From NCBI GenBank assembly GCA_025331125.1, contig JAOALB010000181.1, forward strand, positions 31,244 to 95,243: 64,000 bases of DNA, read 5' to 3'. A program made the translations under genes and the position numbers. Of this stretch, positions 42,101-54,618 are shown piece after piece; positions within the stretch are counted from its first letter, which is position 1; every line of letters begins with the position of its first letter. This DNA is from Mycogone perniciosa (Eukaryota > Ascomycota > Sordariomycetes > Hypocreales > Hypocreaceae). Under the pieces are notes generated by a model. That model did not search any database. It had not been told where the DNA came from and was given only the letters and a program-made list of their open reading frames with translations.

Positions 42101-45100
42101 TACTTTATAAATATATACTTTATATTATTTACAGGTATCTAAGAAAATTAAAATATTATTTAAGTAAATAACTATAAAGATATTAAAGTACTCTTTTAAT
42201 ATATTATTAATTATTTTTTAAAATATTATAAAGGCATTAATAAAACTAAAAAGTATAATTAAATATTTAAATAAACTACATTTAATTTAAAATACAGTTA
42301 TTTATTTATATCCTTCTTTAATTTAAATAAAGTTATAAGCGCCTTTAAGATCTAGCGCTATAAACTACTTTTTTCTATATAGTTTATCCTATAATTCTAT
42401 AATTAATAGTAGTAGGGTTTTATCTTTAATAATAGTTTTATTAAACTGTCGGTAGTCGATAATTAACTATAGTTTACCTCTTTTCTTTAATATAAACATA
42501 ATAAAATAGCCTGCTTTTAATAAAAAAGGTTAAATATATTTTTAGTTAATATATTATTTAAATAATTATATAGGCTTTTAAGCTTTTTTTTATTTAAATT
42601 ATAAACTTTATAAAAAGTAGTGCTAATATTATCTTTAAGTTTAATTATATAGTTTTATTAATTATATTCTAATAGCTTTATATTAAGTATTCTTTTAAAT
42701 AGTTTATTATACTTTTAGTATATTTTAAAGATATTCTGCAGTTATTTTAATAACACTGCTATTTTAAAGCTTTTTTTTAAGTATTTTATTAATATTATTA
42801 AATGCTTTTTATAAAAAAGCAATTATCTTTTAAATTTATTTATTGTTTACTTTATTGTATTTAAGTTTTATTTTTAAGTAAATTGTTTCTGTAATTAAAT
42901 TAAAGGTAATTTTTTTAATTCTTTTTTTTAGTATACTTAAAGGCTTTATATAGGATTTCTGCCCTGCAGCTAAAGCCTTTTTAATCATTTTAATTGCTAA
43001 AGAAGCTTTACTATTACACTAATAAAGCTAGCCTTTTTCCTAGTCGATATTAAAGTTATTGCATTTTAATTTCAAAATAGCCAAAAATAATATTATATTT
43101 ATTAATATTTACTATATTGTAAAAAACTACTCTTTTATACTTAGCAATTTTAAATTTAAAATAATCAGTCTTTCACTTAAACTATCTATTATTATATATA
43201 AAGGCTCCTCCTTTTATTTAATAAAGTTAATATAGTTTAGTTTTCTTTTCTTAAAGTAACTATAAGCGATTTACAGTTATAGGTGCAATAAAATTGCCTA
43301 TCGCTCTGCTATCTATCAATATATATAATTAATATCCTTTAACTATTATCTTTAATTTAAAATATAGTAAATCTTTATTATTACTTTTATTATTTAATAT
43401 TTTAAAAGATATAATTTATTAATTATTACTTTATAGCCTTTTTACAGGTAATATTAATTATTTCCTAATTCTTTTCTTTTTATATAAATTTTACAGTTAA
43501 TTAATATTCTTTAAAGTAAATACTAAAATAAATAATCTTTTTATAGGTAATAAAGTTAAATTAGCTTTAATATAACTCTTTTATAATTTAATTAATATCT
43601 TTATCTTTTAAGCTAGGTTTATACTTTATATATTTTTTTATTTACTACTTTTAAAGTTTTTCCTATAAGTAGATAATATATTTATCCTTTTAGCAATATA
43701 TATAATCTAATAATTAATATAAAGTATTATTAATTTATTATATATATTAATCCTTTAATTTAGTTTATTTATATATAATATACTTTAAACTATTATACTT
43801 TAAGTAATATTATTAATTATATTTAAACTTTTTATTATAATTAAAATACTATTCTATTAATTTCTTTTAGCAGTAAATATAATATCTTTTAAATTTATAT
43901 CTTTTAAGTCTTTATAGCTAATAATATTCCTTTAAAGTTTTAGTATTTAGTTTAATAATAATAATTTTTAAGTCTTAATACTATATAGTTATAACCTATT
44001 CTTTAAAAGTATTATAATCTTACATTTATTTAATAAAGTAAAATAGGATTTTAATTAAAACTATATTATACTTTACTTTTTCTTCAAAGTATACTATATA
44101 GTTATATATAATATAAATAACCTAGGATATAGTATAATACCTTTTATAAATAAGGTTATTTATAGTATAATCTCTTTACCTATAAGTATATATAGGTTTT
44201 ACTTAGATAGCTAAAGCAGTTAAAATTACTTTAATAGCTATTTTATTATTAACTTTATTTTATATATAAAGCTATTTATATAGTTATAAATATATCTTAT
44301 TTAATTATATACTTATAGCAATTCTTTTAACTATATAAAAGTAATATTTATTTAAATTATTTTTAGGGTTATTATATATTAATAATATACTTTTTAATTT
44401 TAAAAGTATAGTATTATATAGTAATAGTCTATATTATAAAAGATTATTTTTATTTTTATTATTAAAGTTACAGCTGCTAGTTTATCTTTTATAGATTATA
44501 GTAATTTAATTAAAATATTAATAGTTAATTATAATAATTATTTATTTATTTAAAATACTATTATCTTTATTTAACTTTATATAGTTAAAGTTTAGGTTTT
44601 ATTTTATTAAACTGTCCAAGTATAGTAAATACCTATTTACTTTATCTTTTTTAAATATACTTTTAAAAATTAAAGATTTAGATTTTAATTAATATCTTGT
44701 TTAATGTATTATAAATATCTTTCTAGGTTATTTTAAATATTATTTACTTTTATCTTTACTAGTTTTATAAATAAAACAGCTATTATTATAGTATATAGTC
44801 TAGCTAAATTATATATAATCAGTAGCTTTTAAAACTATATTAACCTGTTATTTAAGTTTTAATATAAGCTTTTAAAGTTTATTAGTTTTTAATTTTTATA
44901 AAGTTTTATAATCTTTTAAAATATATCCTAGTTTATTATAGTTATAATAAATAACTTTTACTTTTCCCTTTTAAATAATATTTAAATCTATTTAATTAAA
45001 TCTTTTATTATTAAAGCTAGTAATATATTTTAATTACTTTTTACTTTATTTTATATATCTTTAATATTTATAAACTTATTTAAATTACTATTATTATTAT

Positions 45101-46056
45101 TTTATATCCTTATAAAGTTTATAAAATAAATTATTTATATTTATATATTTTTTAATAAACTTAATAATACCTTTATTTTAAAAAAGCTTATAAACTTCCC
45201 TTTTAACTTTTAGCTTAAATCTATTATAAAAGTATTTAATAAAAATAAAGTTTCTTTATATAACTTTAAAAGTATAATTTTTAAAGTATATAATATAATT
45301 AAAATATTTTCGTTTTTAAATTAAATTTATAAATTCATTTTCTATAATATATTCTTTATTGATATTATTAAAGATATTCTTTAATTTTTCTTTAAATTAA
45401 TTATAGCTAATAAATATAAACTGTATTTACTTATTTACTTTACTTTTATTATTAGAGAAATCCCTTTAAGTAAGCTTAAACTACTTTACAGCATTTCCTT
45501 TAAATTATTTAATAGCTAAAAGGACTTTACTAATCTCTATACTAAAGCTAGTTAAAAAGAAAATAAAGTAGTTATATAGTTAAATAAAAAATAGTTAAAG
45601 TATTATAATACTTTTATTAAAAGATTTAAAAGGCTATATCTTAAGCGACTCTCTTAAATCCCTTAAAGGTTAATTCCCTTTGAAGTCTAATATAAGGTTT
45701 AAAGCAAGTAAAGCTTAATTTTATAAATTTATAATAGTTGTTTACTATTAGTAAATTATTTAATTACATTTAATATTTTTAATAATTAAATACTAATAGT
45801 ATTACATTTATTTTATATAGTTAGCTTTTATATATTAAAAGGCTTCTTTTATATAAATATATAATTATGTTATTTTATTAACTTTATTTTTATCTTTACT
45901 TCTATTTATATTATTATCTCTATTATTATCCTGCCTTTAGCAAAAAGGTAAAATAAAGGGTAAAGTATTAAGATTATTAAAAAAGGATACTGCAGTAAAT
46001 ATATTTCTAATATTGCATAAAGGTTTTAATAGCCTTTTAAATAAAAGTCGTTAATA

Positions 46057-46443
46057 TATAATAATCTAGGTTAATTCTTAATAATTAAACTAAGGTTTGC
46101 AGGGTTTATATTAATAGAGAGGTTAAAGATAAATATTAAATAAAGTAATATAATTATAATTTTATAAAATAGGTAGTTCTAGTCAATATAATTATTAAAA
46201 ACTATTTAAATAACTATATTAAATAAATAATAAGCTGGCTATATATATATAAAGGAGATATATAATAAATATACTTAAATTGTTTAGATTATAGTAATCC
46301 TGTTAATCTAGCATTATAGTTTCATATAGTAATCCCTTTTATAGGATTACGCTTATAGCTACAATCCATTAATGATTGGTTAAAGGTTCTGACATTCTGC
46401 TATAATCCCGTAACCAGGTCTTCGATATAGTTAGGTTATAACA
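46057..46443 (-). repeat. 5' LTR of A5 (right copy, 387 bp)
   Basis: On the plus strand it starts TATAATAATC and ends GGTTATAACA. It is collinear with the left copy at equal length and is followed by TTAAA. Confidence 0.88.
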
Positions 46444-49400
46444 TTAAAGATTAATCCTTTTAATTTATATTTATTAATATACTTTTTTATTCTTTTTTAT
46501 ATAAAGTAAAAGTATATACCTAAATCTCTTTATATAACTGCTTTATATCTTTAGCTTTAATTTATACTTTATTAATATATAAGCCTTTCCATAACGCTTT
46601 ATATATATTTAGCGTAAAGCTATGGTTAATATATATAAAGCTAAATCTAATTAACTTTAAAATATTACTATTATAAAATGTTTATATAATTAATAACTTT
46701 TTTATTTAATCATTTTAATTGAAATTAATATAACTTTTTAAATAAACTTTAATAGCCTTATTAATATATTTTATTTATTTTTTTATTTATAAATAGTATA
46801 TAATATCATACTTATAATTTATATTTAACTAGTTTATAAATATTTACCAGAATTTAAATATAAAGGTTAATCTTTAATTAGAAATAATTTTAACTGGAAT
46901 TATATAGTTAACTGCAATAGATTATAAAAATATATAAATTAATATTGCTATATTTATTGCTTTTTAATATATAAAAAAATAAAAGTATTTAATAAACTAA
47001 TTTATAATTATTAAAATACTATTATATTTAAGTTTAAAATTTAATTTAATAAATAGTAATAGTCTAATAATAACATTTAATAAAAAGACTGTTATAGTTA
47101 TTTTAATATTAATAAACGTTAAAAGTTACTATATAGTTTATATTTTGAAAGTTTAACTATTTTATAAGTTATACGGTAAAAGATAATATTTTATATTGTT
47201 TTCTTAAACCTTTAAAACTTAAAATACCTTCATATTTATTTATAAGTTTTATAAATACTTTTATATCTATATATTAAATATTAATAAAGTTTTATAACTA
47301 TATTTTCTTAAAGTTTATTAAAACTTTAAATCTTTTTATTTTACTATTAAATTCTTTAATTATTAAACTTTATATCTTTTAATAATTTATTATTATTTTA
47401 AATAATATAATACTTTTTAATATATTAAAGTATAGTATTATTATTTAATACTTTATATATAGCTTAAAGCGCTATTTATTAATAATATCCTTTAAAGATT
47501 TATTTTAAAATCTGCCTAATATATTTAATCTTTCTTTAATTATAGTTAATTTATTTATTAAATATATTTATTTATTTATCTTTAAATCCTTTTTAATAAA
47601 TTAAAATATAGTTAAATTTTAAAAGGTATTTTATATAATAAATCTGATTTTTAAAAAGTTATTAGACTATTATAAAATATATATTATTTTTATAGTTAAT
47701 ATATACTTTAACTTTATATTTCTTTTTAATAAATAATATTATTATTTTTTAAATATAAAAATAATAGTAACAAAGTCTTTATTTTATATTAAATAATTTA
47801 GTTTTATATTATATAATACTTAAAAATAAAAAGCTATAAAGTATAATTGATTATTTTTATCCTTCTAGCTAAATTAAACTTTTATAATAAAGTTAAAAAT
47901 ATTTATTTTAAATTTTATTCTTTTAAATAATTTAAATATAATAAATATAATTCTTTTTAAAATAAACTATTTAGAGTTATTAAAAGCTTTTTATATATTT
48001 AATATTTATATAAACTTTTAATTTCTTTTAATAAATTTATAAAAAGTTTATATAATACTTTTATAGCCTTTAATAAATTATTAATAGTAATTAATAAATT
48101 TTAAAAAACTTTAAACTTGTTTAATTATTATAAATACAAATTAATCTTATACTATTTATACTTTTAATAAATTTATATAAATTTCTTTAACAGTAAAAAT
48201 ATACTTTAAAAAAATAACTTTTTATATATAAAATTTATATTTTCTTTAATTTTATAAGTAATTAAATATTTTATAATATTTATAATACTTTATAGATATA
48301 TTGTTTATATTTTTACAGGTATTTAATAAAATCAAAATATTATTTAAATAAATATTTATAAAGATATTAAAATATTCTTTTAATATATTATTAATTATCT
48401 TTTAAAATATTATAAAGGTATTAATAAAGCTAATAAGTATAATTAACTATTTAAATAAATTAGATTTAATTTAAGAAGCAGTTATTTATTTATATCTTTC
48501 TTTAATTTAAATAAAGTTATAAACGCTTTTAAAATTTAATACTATAAATTACTTTTTTTATATAATTTATTTTATAATTTTATAATTAATAATAATAAAG
48601 CTTTATTTTTAATAATAGCTTTATTAAACTATTAATAGTTTATAATTAATTATAGTTTACTTTTTCTTTAAATATAAGTATAATAAAATAGCCTACTTTT
48701 AATAAAGAAAGTTAAATATATCTTTTAGTTAATATATTATTTAAATAGTTATATAAGCTTTTAAACTCTTTTTTATTTAAATTATAAATTTTATAAAAGG
48801 TAATACTTATATTATCTTTAAGCTTTATTATATAATCCTATTAATTATATTCTAGTAGCTTTATATTAAGTATTTCTTTAAATAGTTTATTATACTTTTA
48901 GTATTCTTTAAAGATATTTTATAGTTATTTTAATAATACTGCTATTTTAAAACTTTTTATCTTAAGTATTGTATTAATATTATTAAATATATTCTATAAA
49001 AAGGCAATTATTCTTTAAGTTTATTTATTTTTCCTTTTATTTTATTCAAGTTTTATTTTTAAGTAAATTATTTCTATAATTAAATTAAAAGTACCTTTTC
49101 TAATTCTTTTTATTAACTTATTTAAAGGTTTTATATTTTAAAAGTTTTTCCTTACAGTTAAACCCTTTTTAATATTTTTAATTATTAAAAAAGTTTTATT
49201 ATCATATTAATAAAATTAACTTTCTTTTTAATAAATATTAAAGTTATTGCATTTTAACTATAAATAACTAAAAATAATATTATATTTATTAATATTTACT
49301 ATATTATAAAGAATTTTCTTTTTATATTTAGCGATTTTAAGTTTAAAATAATTAATCTTTTATTTAATTTATTTATTATTATATATAAAGGCTCCCCTTT

Positions 49401-52381
49401 CTGTTTAATAAAGTTAATATAGTTTAAGTTTCTGTTTTTAAAGTAACTATAAGCGATTTATAGTTATAGGTGCAATAAAACTACTTATTACTTTATTATT
49501 TATTAATATATATAGTTAATATCCTTTAATTATTATCTTTTATTTAAAATATAGTAAATCTTTATTATTATATTCATTATTCAATATTTTAAAAGATATA
49601 ATTTATTAATTATTAGTTTATAGCTTTTTTATAAATAATATTAATTATTTCTTTACTTTTTTAATTTTATATGATTTTATACTTAATTGAAGTTCTTTAA
49701 AGTAAATATTACTTTTGTTTATTTTAAGTAATTCTTTTATAAGTAATAAGCTTAAATTAGTTTTTATATAGCTTTTTTATAATTTAATTAATTTCTTTAT
49801 CCTTTATAGTAGGTTTATATTTAATATACTTTTATATTTACTACTTTTAAAGTTTTTCCTATAATTAAATAATACATTTATCTTTTTAACAGTATATAAA
49901 ATCTTAGAATAAATATAAAGTATTATTAGCTTATTATATATACTAATCCTTTAACCTATTTCGCTTATATATACTATACTTTAAGCTATTATATTTTAAA
50001 TAATATTATTAATTATATTTAAAGCTTTATTATAATAAAGGTATTATTTTATTAATTTCTTTTAGCAGTAAATATAATATCCTTTAAATTTATATCCTTT
50101 AAATCTTTATACCTAATAATATTCTTTTAAGGTTTTAGTATTTAATTTAATAATAATAACTTTAAAGTTTTAATACTATATAGTTATAATTTATTTTTAA
50201 AGGTATAATAACCTTGTATTTATATTATAAAGTAACATAAGACTTTAATTAAAAATATATTATATTTTTTAAAAGTATATTATATATTTATATATAATAT
50301 AAATAATTTAAAATATAATATAGTATCCTTTATAAATAAAGTTATTTACAGTATTATCTTTTTATATATAAAGATATACTAGTTCTTTATATATAATTAA
50401 AGCAGTTAAAATAGCTTTAACAGCTATTTTATTATTAGCTTTATTTTATATATAAAGCTGTTTATATAAATATAAGTTTATTTTAGTTTATTATATATTT
50501 ATAGTAACTCTTTTAATTAAATTTAAATAATATTTATTTAATTTACATTTAAGGTTACTATTTACAGGTAATATATTTTCTAGTTTTAAAAGTATAATAT
50601 TAAATAGTAATACGTTATATTATAAAGGGTTATCTTTATTTTTATTATTAAAGTTACAATTATTAATTTATCTTTTATTGCCTATAGTAATTTAATTAAA
50701 ATATTAATAGTTAATTATAGTAATTATTTAGTTATTTAAAATACTGTTATCTTTATATAACTTTATATAATTAAAATTAAAATTCTATTTTATTAAACTG
50801 TTTAAGTATAGTAAATATTTATTTAGTTTATTTTCTTTAAATATATCTTTAAAAATTAAATATTTAAATTTTAATTAATATACTTTTTAATTTGTTATAA
50901 ATATCTTTTTAAATTACTTTAAATATTATTTATTTTTATTTTTATTTAATCTATAAATAAAGCAGTTATTATTATAGTATATAATTTAGTTAAATAATAT
51001 ATAATTAATCGCCTTTAAAACTATATTAACCTTTTATTTAAGTTTTAATATAGGCTTTTAAAGTTTATTAGTTTTTAGCTTTTATAAAGCTTTATAGTCT
51101 TTTAATATATATTTTAGCTTATTATAGTTATAATAAATAACCTTTTCCTTTCCTTTTTAAATAATGTTCAAATCTATTTAATTAAATCTTTTATTATTAA
51201 AGTTAATAATATATTTTTAATAACCTTAATTATACCTTTATTATAAAGGAATTTATAAACTTCCTTTTTAACTTTTAGTTTAAATTTATTATAAAAGTAT
51301 TTAATAAAAGTAAAGTTTTTTATTTAACTTTTAAAGTATAATTCTTAAAGTATATAATATAATTAAAATATCTTTTTTTAAATTAAATTTATAAATTTAT
51401 TCTCTATAATATATTCTTTATGAATATTATTAAAAACATTTTTTAATTCTTTTTAATATTAATTATAGCTAGTAAATATAAACTATATTTACTTATTAGC
51501 TTTACTTTTATTATTAAAGAAATCCCTTTAAATAGGTTTAAACTATTTTAAGGCATTTCCTTTAAATTATTTAGTAATTAAAAAGACTTTACTAGTTTTT
51601 ATATTAAAGCTAGTTTAAAAGTAGGTAAAACAGTTATATACTTAAGTAATAAACAGTTAAAGTGCTATAGTACTTTTATTAAAGGGTTTAAAGGGCTGTA
51701 TTTTAAGCGACTCTTTTAAATCCTTTAAAGGTTAATTCCCTTTATAGTTTATTATAGTATTTAAAGTAGGTAAAGCTTAATTTTATAAATTTATAATAAT
51801 TACCTATTATTATTAAATTATCTATTTAAGTTTTATATTTTTAATAATTATATTTTAATAGTATTACTTTTATTCTATATAATTAACTTTTATATATTAA
51901 AAGACTTCCTTTATATAAATATATAGTTATTCTGTTTTATTAACTTTATCTTTATCTTTACTTCCACTTATATTATTACTTTTATTATTATCTTATATTT
52001 AATAAAAGGGCAAAATAAAGGGTAAAGTATTAAAAAATAATACTGCAGTAAATATATTGTTTATTTATTTATTATTTGTTTTACTATTTATATCCACTAA
52101 GTAAACTAGTTATATAAATCCTTTATAGGCAATAAAACAGTAAAAGCCGGCCAAGGTCTTTATTTTATCTATAGATAAAATATTGGGTTACCCTTATATA
52201 GTTTTATTAGTTTAAGACTGGCCTAACTGGCCAGTAAACTGCTGGAAAATAGCCAGGGGTATTAACTTTATAGCTGTTTACTATATTTCAATTTACAAAA
52301 GAAAAAGGGTTATCTAAGGCCCAGGGCTTTAGGCACCAGGATAAAAAACCCTCTTTACAGAAAGGAAAAACCTAAGTGCTA

Positions 52382-52473
52382 GCTGTCGGGACCTCTTGTA
52401 AGGCGATATAGTTTTTAAGGCCTTTTACGCGGGAGGCAGTATATTATCGTCAGCAATACCTTTTACAAGGCAG
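52382..52473. repeat. 92-bp direct repeat, copy 1
   Basis: Begins GCTGTCGGGACCTCTTG and ends ACAAGGCAG. It lines up without gaps with 52,496-52,587; differences are mostly C/T and G/A. Confidence 0.8.
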
Positions 52474-52495
52474 TAGCTGTGCCTCTAAAAGGCAA

Positions 52496-52587
52496 GCTGT
52501 CAGGATCTTTTATAAGGCGACGTAGTTTTTGAGGCCTCTCGTATAGGAGGCAGTGTATTATTGTCGGTAATACCTCTTGCGAGGCAG
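52496..52587. repeat. 92-bp direct repeat, copy 2
   Basis: Begins GCTGTCAGGATCTTTTA and ends GCGAGGCAG. It is separated from copy 1 by 22 bp, giving a 114-bp period inside the retroposon-like insert. Confidence 0.8.
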
Positions 52588-52742
52588 AGTGTCGTCTATT
52601 GCCTTTTATAAGGCAATATGCTAGCAGCAGAGCTGTATAGATGTTGTCGCCAGCTTTCGAGGGAGGTGAAGCTCTCCGAATTCCTCCCTCTTTGTGCGCT
52701 GTTAGGGCCCGGTAAGCCTAAGCGGAGAGACAGGCCAGTAGG

Positions 52743-52808
52743 CCTGTAAAAATTACCCCGCACGTTAACAAGCCATAACAGCTGTTAGCGTAGGAGAATT
52801 TTTACAGG
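52743..52808. repeat. Inverted repeat near the right end of the insert
   Basis: CCTGTAAAAATT (52,743-52,754) and AATTTTTACAGG (52,797-52,808) are exact reverse complements 12 bp long with a 42-bp loop. They could form a stem at the 5' end of the insert's minus-strand RNA. Confidence 0.75.
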
Positions 52809-52881
52809 GGAGAGTTGCAGCAGATATATTTACAGTATTATTTAAAAATTTTAATAGCTTTTTAAATAAAAGCTATTAATA

Positions 52882-53279
52882 TATAATAACTTAGGTTAAT
52901 TTTTAATAATTAAACTAAGGTTTATAGATTTATATTAATAAAGAGGTTAAAGATAAATATTAAATAAAGTAGTATAGTTATAATTTTATAAAATAAATAG
53001 TTTTAATAAATATAATTATTAATAATTATTTAAGTAACTATTTAATAAGTATAATATATCTAGTTTTATATATAAAGGAGATATATAATAAATATACTTA
53101 GATAACGTATAGATTACAGTTATATTAGATCACCTTAGCTTACGTTCTGTAATCCAAGTAATCCGTAGTTTACAGTGATCCAAGTAATGCTTCCTGATTA
53201 GACGGTCGTTCCGTCGTTCTTCTGGGGTACGTACCGCCCTGGACCCTTTATGCGGCCATAAGAGGGTCGGGTTGTGACA
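52882..53279 (-). repeat. 5' LTR of A4 (398 bp), half RIP-mutated
   Basis: On the plus strand it starts TATAATAACTTAGG and ends GGGTTGTGACA, the complement of an intact TGTCACAACCC start. The left part (to about 53,095) matches other family-A LTRs and is RIP-mutated. The right part has normal composition and no match to the other LTRs. The edge of the AT block therefore falls inside this LTR. TTAGA (53,280-53,284) would be the right copy of A4's target duplication. Confidence 0.82.
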
Positions 53280-54075
53280 TTAGAGCTGTACGGAGCACAG
53301 ATAATATACTGAATTACAATGTAGTGTACCTACTTCTGGGTTAAGTAGGCCCTGTGTGCTGAACGGTTTTTATGTGTAATGTAGCCTCATGCCACTTCAG
53401 AATGAATTCATTAATTCTAAGCAAAACGAGCTCCAGGAAATCCCTGTGAATAATGGCATCTAAGCCCTTCTCCTAGACCCATTCTAGAGCCTTTTTTTTG
53501 CCACAGAGACCCCCATAAAGCATCCATGCAGGACTGTTCCTTCGTACTAGCTTAGCTGATCTTTTGACCTGTGGATCTTCATTGTTCGTGTTCCCGAAGA
53601 TCTCCGAGGTACATGAAAAAGAACATGAGGTTTAGCTGGATTGCATAGTATCCACTTAATAATATCCGTCAACTATTAAAGTGTATTATTACTAGGTGGG
53701 TATTATAAACGAAATGGTCCATGCTAGAATAGTTTAGCTGTAAAAGGAAAAGGGTCATAATATTTAGCATCTACTTTATCTACTCTACTTGCAATAAGCT
53801 AGTTCTTGAGGAATATATCTGTCTTGGCCTTGGCTGACGCGTGATGGCATAGGCCGTTATAATCAACTAGGACTTTAGTACGGAATAGTAGTTTTTTAGT
53901 TCTTATTGTCAGTGTATAAGGGTACATTGCATTATTACGACGATCTGCGCCCATGAAAGGTTCTCTTGACCCTTCTTTAGCTTGAAGGTAGTCTCTCTCA
54001 GCAGACCAACAATCGCTCTTTTAGGTTTCTTGTAGTGTTATGATCTTATCACTCCACGGCGTGGGAGTATTGCGG
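53280..54075. other. Intergenic DNA between the retroelement block and the first gene
   Basis: Normal base composition, no reading frame of note and no recognisable repeat. It holds the upstream region of the secreted-protein gene at 54,162. TACGGAG at 53,289-53,295 is one of five copies of that heptamer in the gene-bearing part. Confidence 0.6.
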
Positions 54076-54084
54076 TATATAAAG
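54076..54084 (+). promoter_or_regulatory. TATA box of the 54,162 gene
   Basis: TATATAAAG lies 78 bp before the ATG. Between them is a CA-rich leader (CATCAACCAAACC and further CAA/CA repeats), the usual look of a strongly expressed filamentous-fungal promoter. Confidence 0.6.
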
Positions 54085-54161
54085 GATATAAAGGAGAGCC
54101 TTCCCTCATCAACCAAACCTTATCAACATTCACATTCGAATCAATCTACACTCCGTACAAT

Positions 54162-54618
54162 ATGCAGTTTTCTACCTCTGCTCTGACAACCATCGCTGTT
54201 TTCGCTTGCGCGACATCAGCAACCCGACTTGTACGCTTAACATCTAACATTCAATCTCTGCTTAATTCCTTCATCATGATTATAATAAACACTTAGCTAA
54301 CCCAACGCTTCTATAGACAAACTACTTCGGCAGAATTACCGTTCAAGATATCCATGGCAAAAGCACCAACCTTGATGTTGATGACCATGTTGAACTTGAA
54401 GGCGGATGGGCCTTTATCTGGTCTACGCAGCTAGGGTGCCATGGTCATGTTTTTTCTTGGCCATCATACTATGGGGACGTGAAGATGTGGGGTGCCGGAA
54501 AGATGTTGGATTCGGGTACGTTATTGCTAAGTCCTTCAAGCTATGTGTGTGTTACATTGTCTGGTTATTCTAACTCTTAATAGTTGGAAATATTATTGAG
54601 CAAGTAAATTGCGTTTAG
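54162..54618 (+). CDS. Small secreted protein, 100 aa, three exons
   Basis: Exons are 54,162-54,230, 54,317-54,515 and 54,584-54,618. Intron 1 (86 nt) is GTACGC..CTATAG with GCTAAC 20 nt or so before its end. Intron 2 (68 nt) is GTACGT..AATAG with TTCTAAC before its end. Both fit fungal consensus well and join in frame. The first 20 or so residues are a signal peptide with a hydrophobic core and likely cleavage near Ala-Thr-Ser-Ala. The mature part of about 80 residues has four Trp, is rich in Gly, His and Asp, and has two cysteines (64 and 99) that could form one disulfide. I recognise no family. Size, secretion signal and position 0.9 kb from a RIP-mutated block suggest a candidate effector; that is inference. 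If intron 2 were kept, the frame would run to a stop at about 54,580 instead. Confidence 0.7.

Larger units (their letters stand above)
38734..46443 (-). mobile_element. Family-A element A5: complete nested Ty3/gypsy chromovirus, minus strand (7.7 kb)
   Basis: Both LTRs are 387 bp, at 38,734-39,120 and 46,057-46,443, with TTAAA duplicated at 38,729-38,733 and 46,444-46,448. Read leftwards, the interior runs from gag with a zinc-knuckle relic (about 44,909-44,955) to RT (about 42,530-42,090, active-site box near 42,150). RNase H (about 41,800-41,570), integrase (about 40,880-40,430), chromodomain (about 40,000-39,880) and the complement of the polypurine tract (39,127-39,133) follow. Removing A5 restores an uninterrupted A4 integrase tail like that at 40,245-40,275. 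All frames are closed. Confidence 0.9.
52059..52816 (-). mobile_element. Retroposon-like 758-bp insert with 14-bp target duplication
   Basis: The insert splits the A4 leader where A5 has continuous sequence. It is flanked by GCAGTAAATATATT (52,045-52,058) and GCAGCAGATATATT (52,817-52,830). These match at 12 of 14 sites, and the two differences are T/C and A/G as RIP would give. At the left edge the plus strand is T-rich (GTTTATTTATTTATTATTT), so on the minus strand the insert ends in an A-rich tail. A duplication longer than LTR elements make, plus an A-rich tail, suggests target-primed retroposition (SINE or truncated LINE). It is much less AT-rich than its surroundings, and no reading frame or clear Pol III box was found. 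Confidence 0.6.
46444..52881 (-). mobile_element. Family-A element A4, piece 2 (integrase to 5' leader)
   Basis: Minus-strand interior of the outer element A4. Read leftwards from 52,881 it has the leader, gag with a zinc-knuckle relic (about 51,140-51,085), RT (about 48,740-48,300, active-site box near 48,345), RNase H and integrase up to the A5 insertion at 46,444. The leader holds the 758-bp insert at 52,059-52,816. It is RIP-saturated apart from that insert. Confidence 0.83.

Noticed and set aside
1..53279. Possibility that the AT-rich block is mitochondrial DNA or a centromere array
   Set aside because: It contains no mitochondrial genes, and LTRs with target duplications and RIP-type mutation explain it; a centromeric location cannot be judged from sequence alone.
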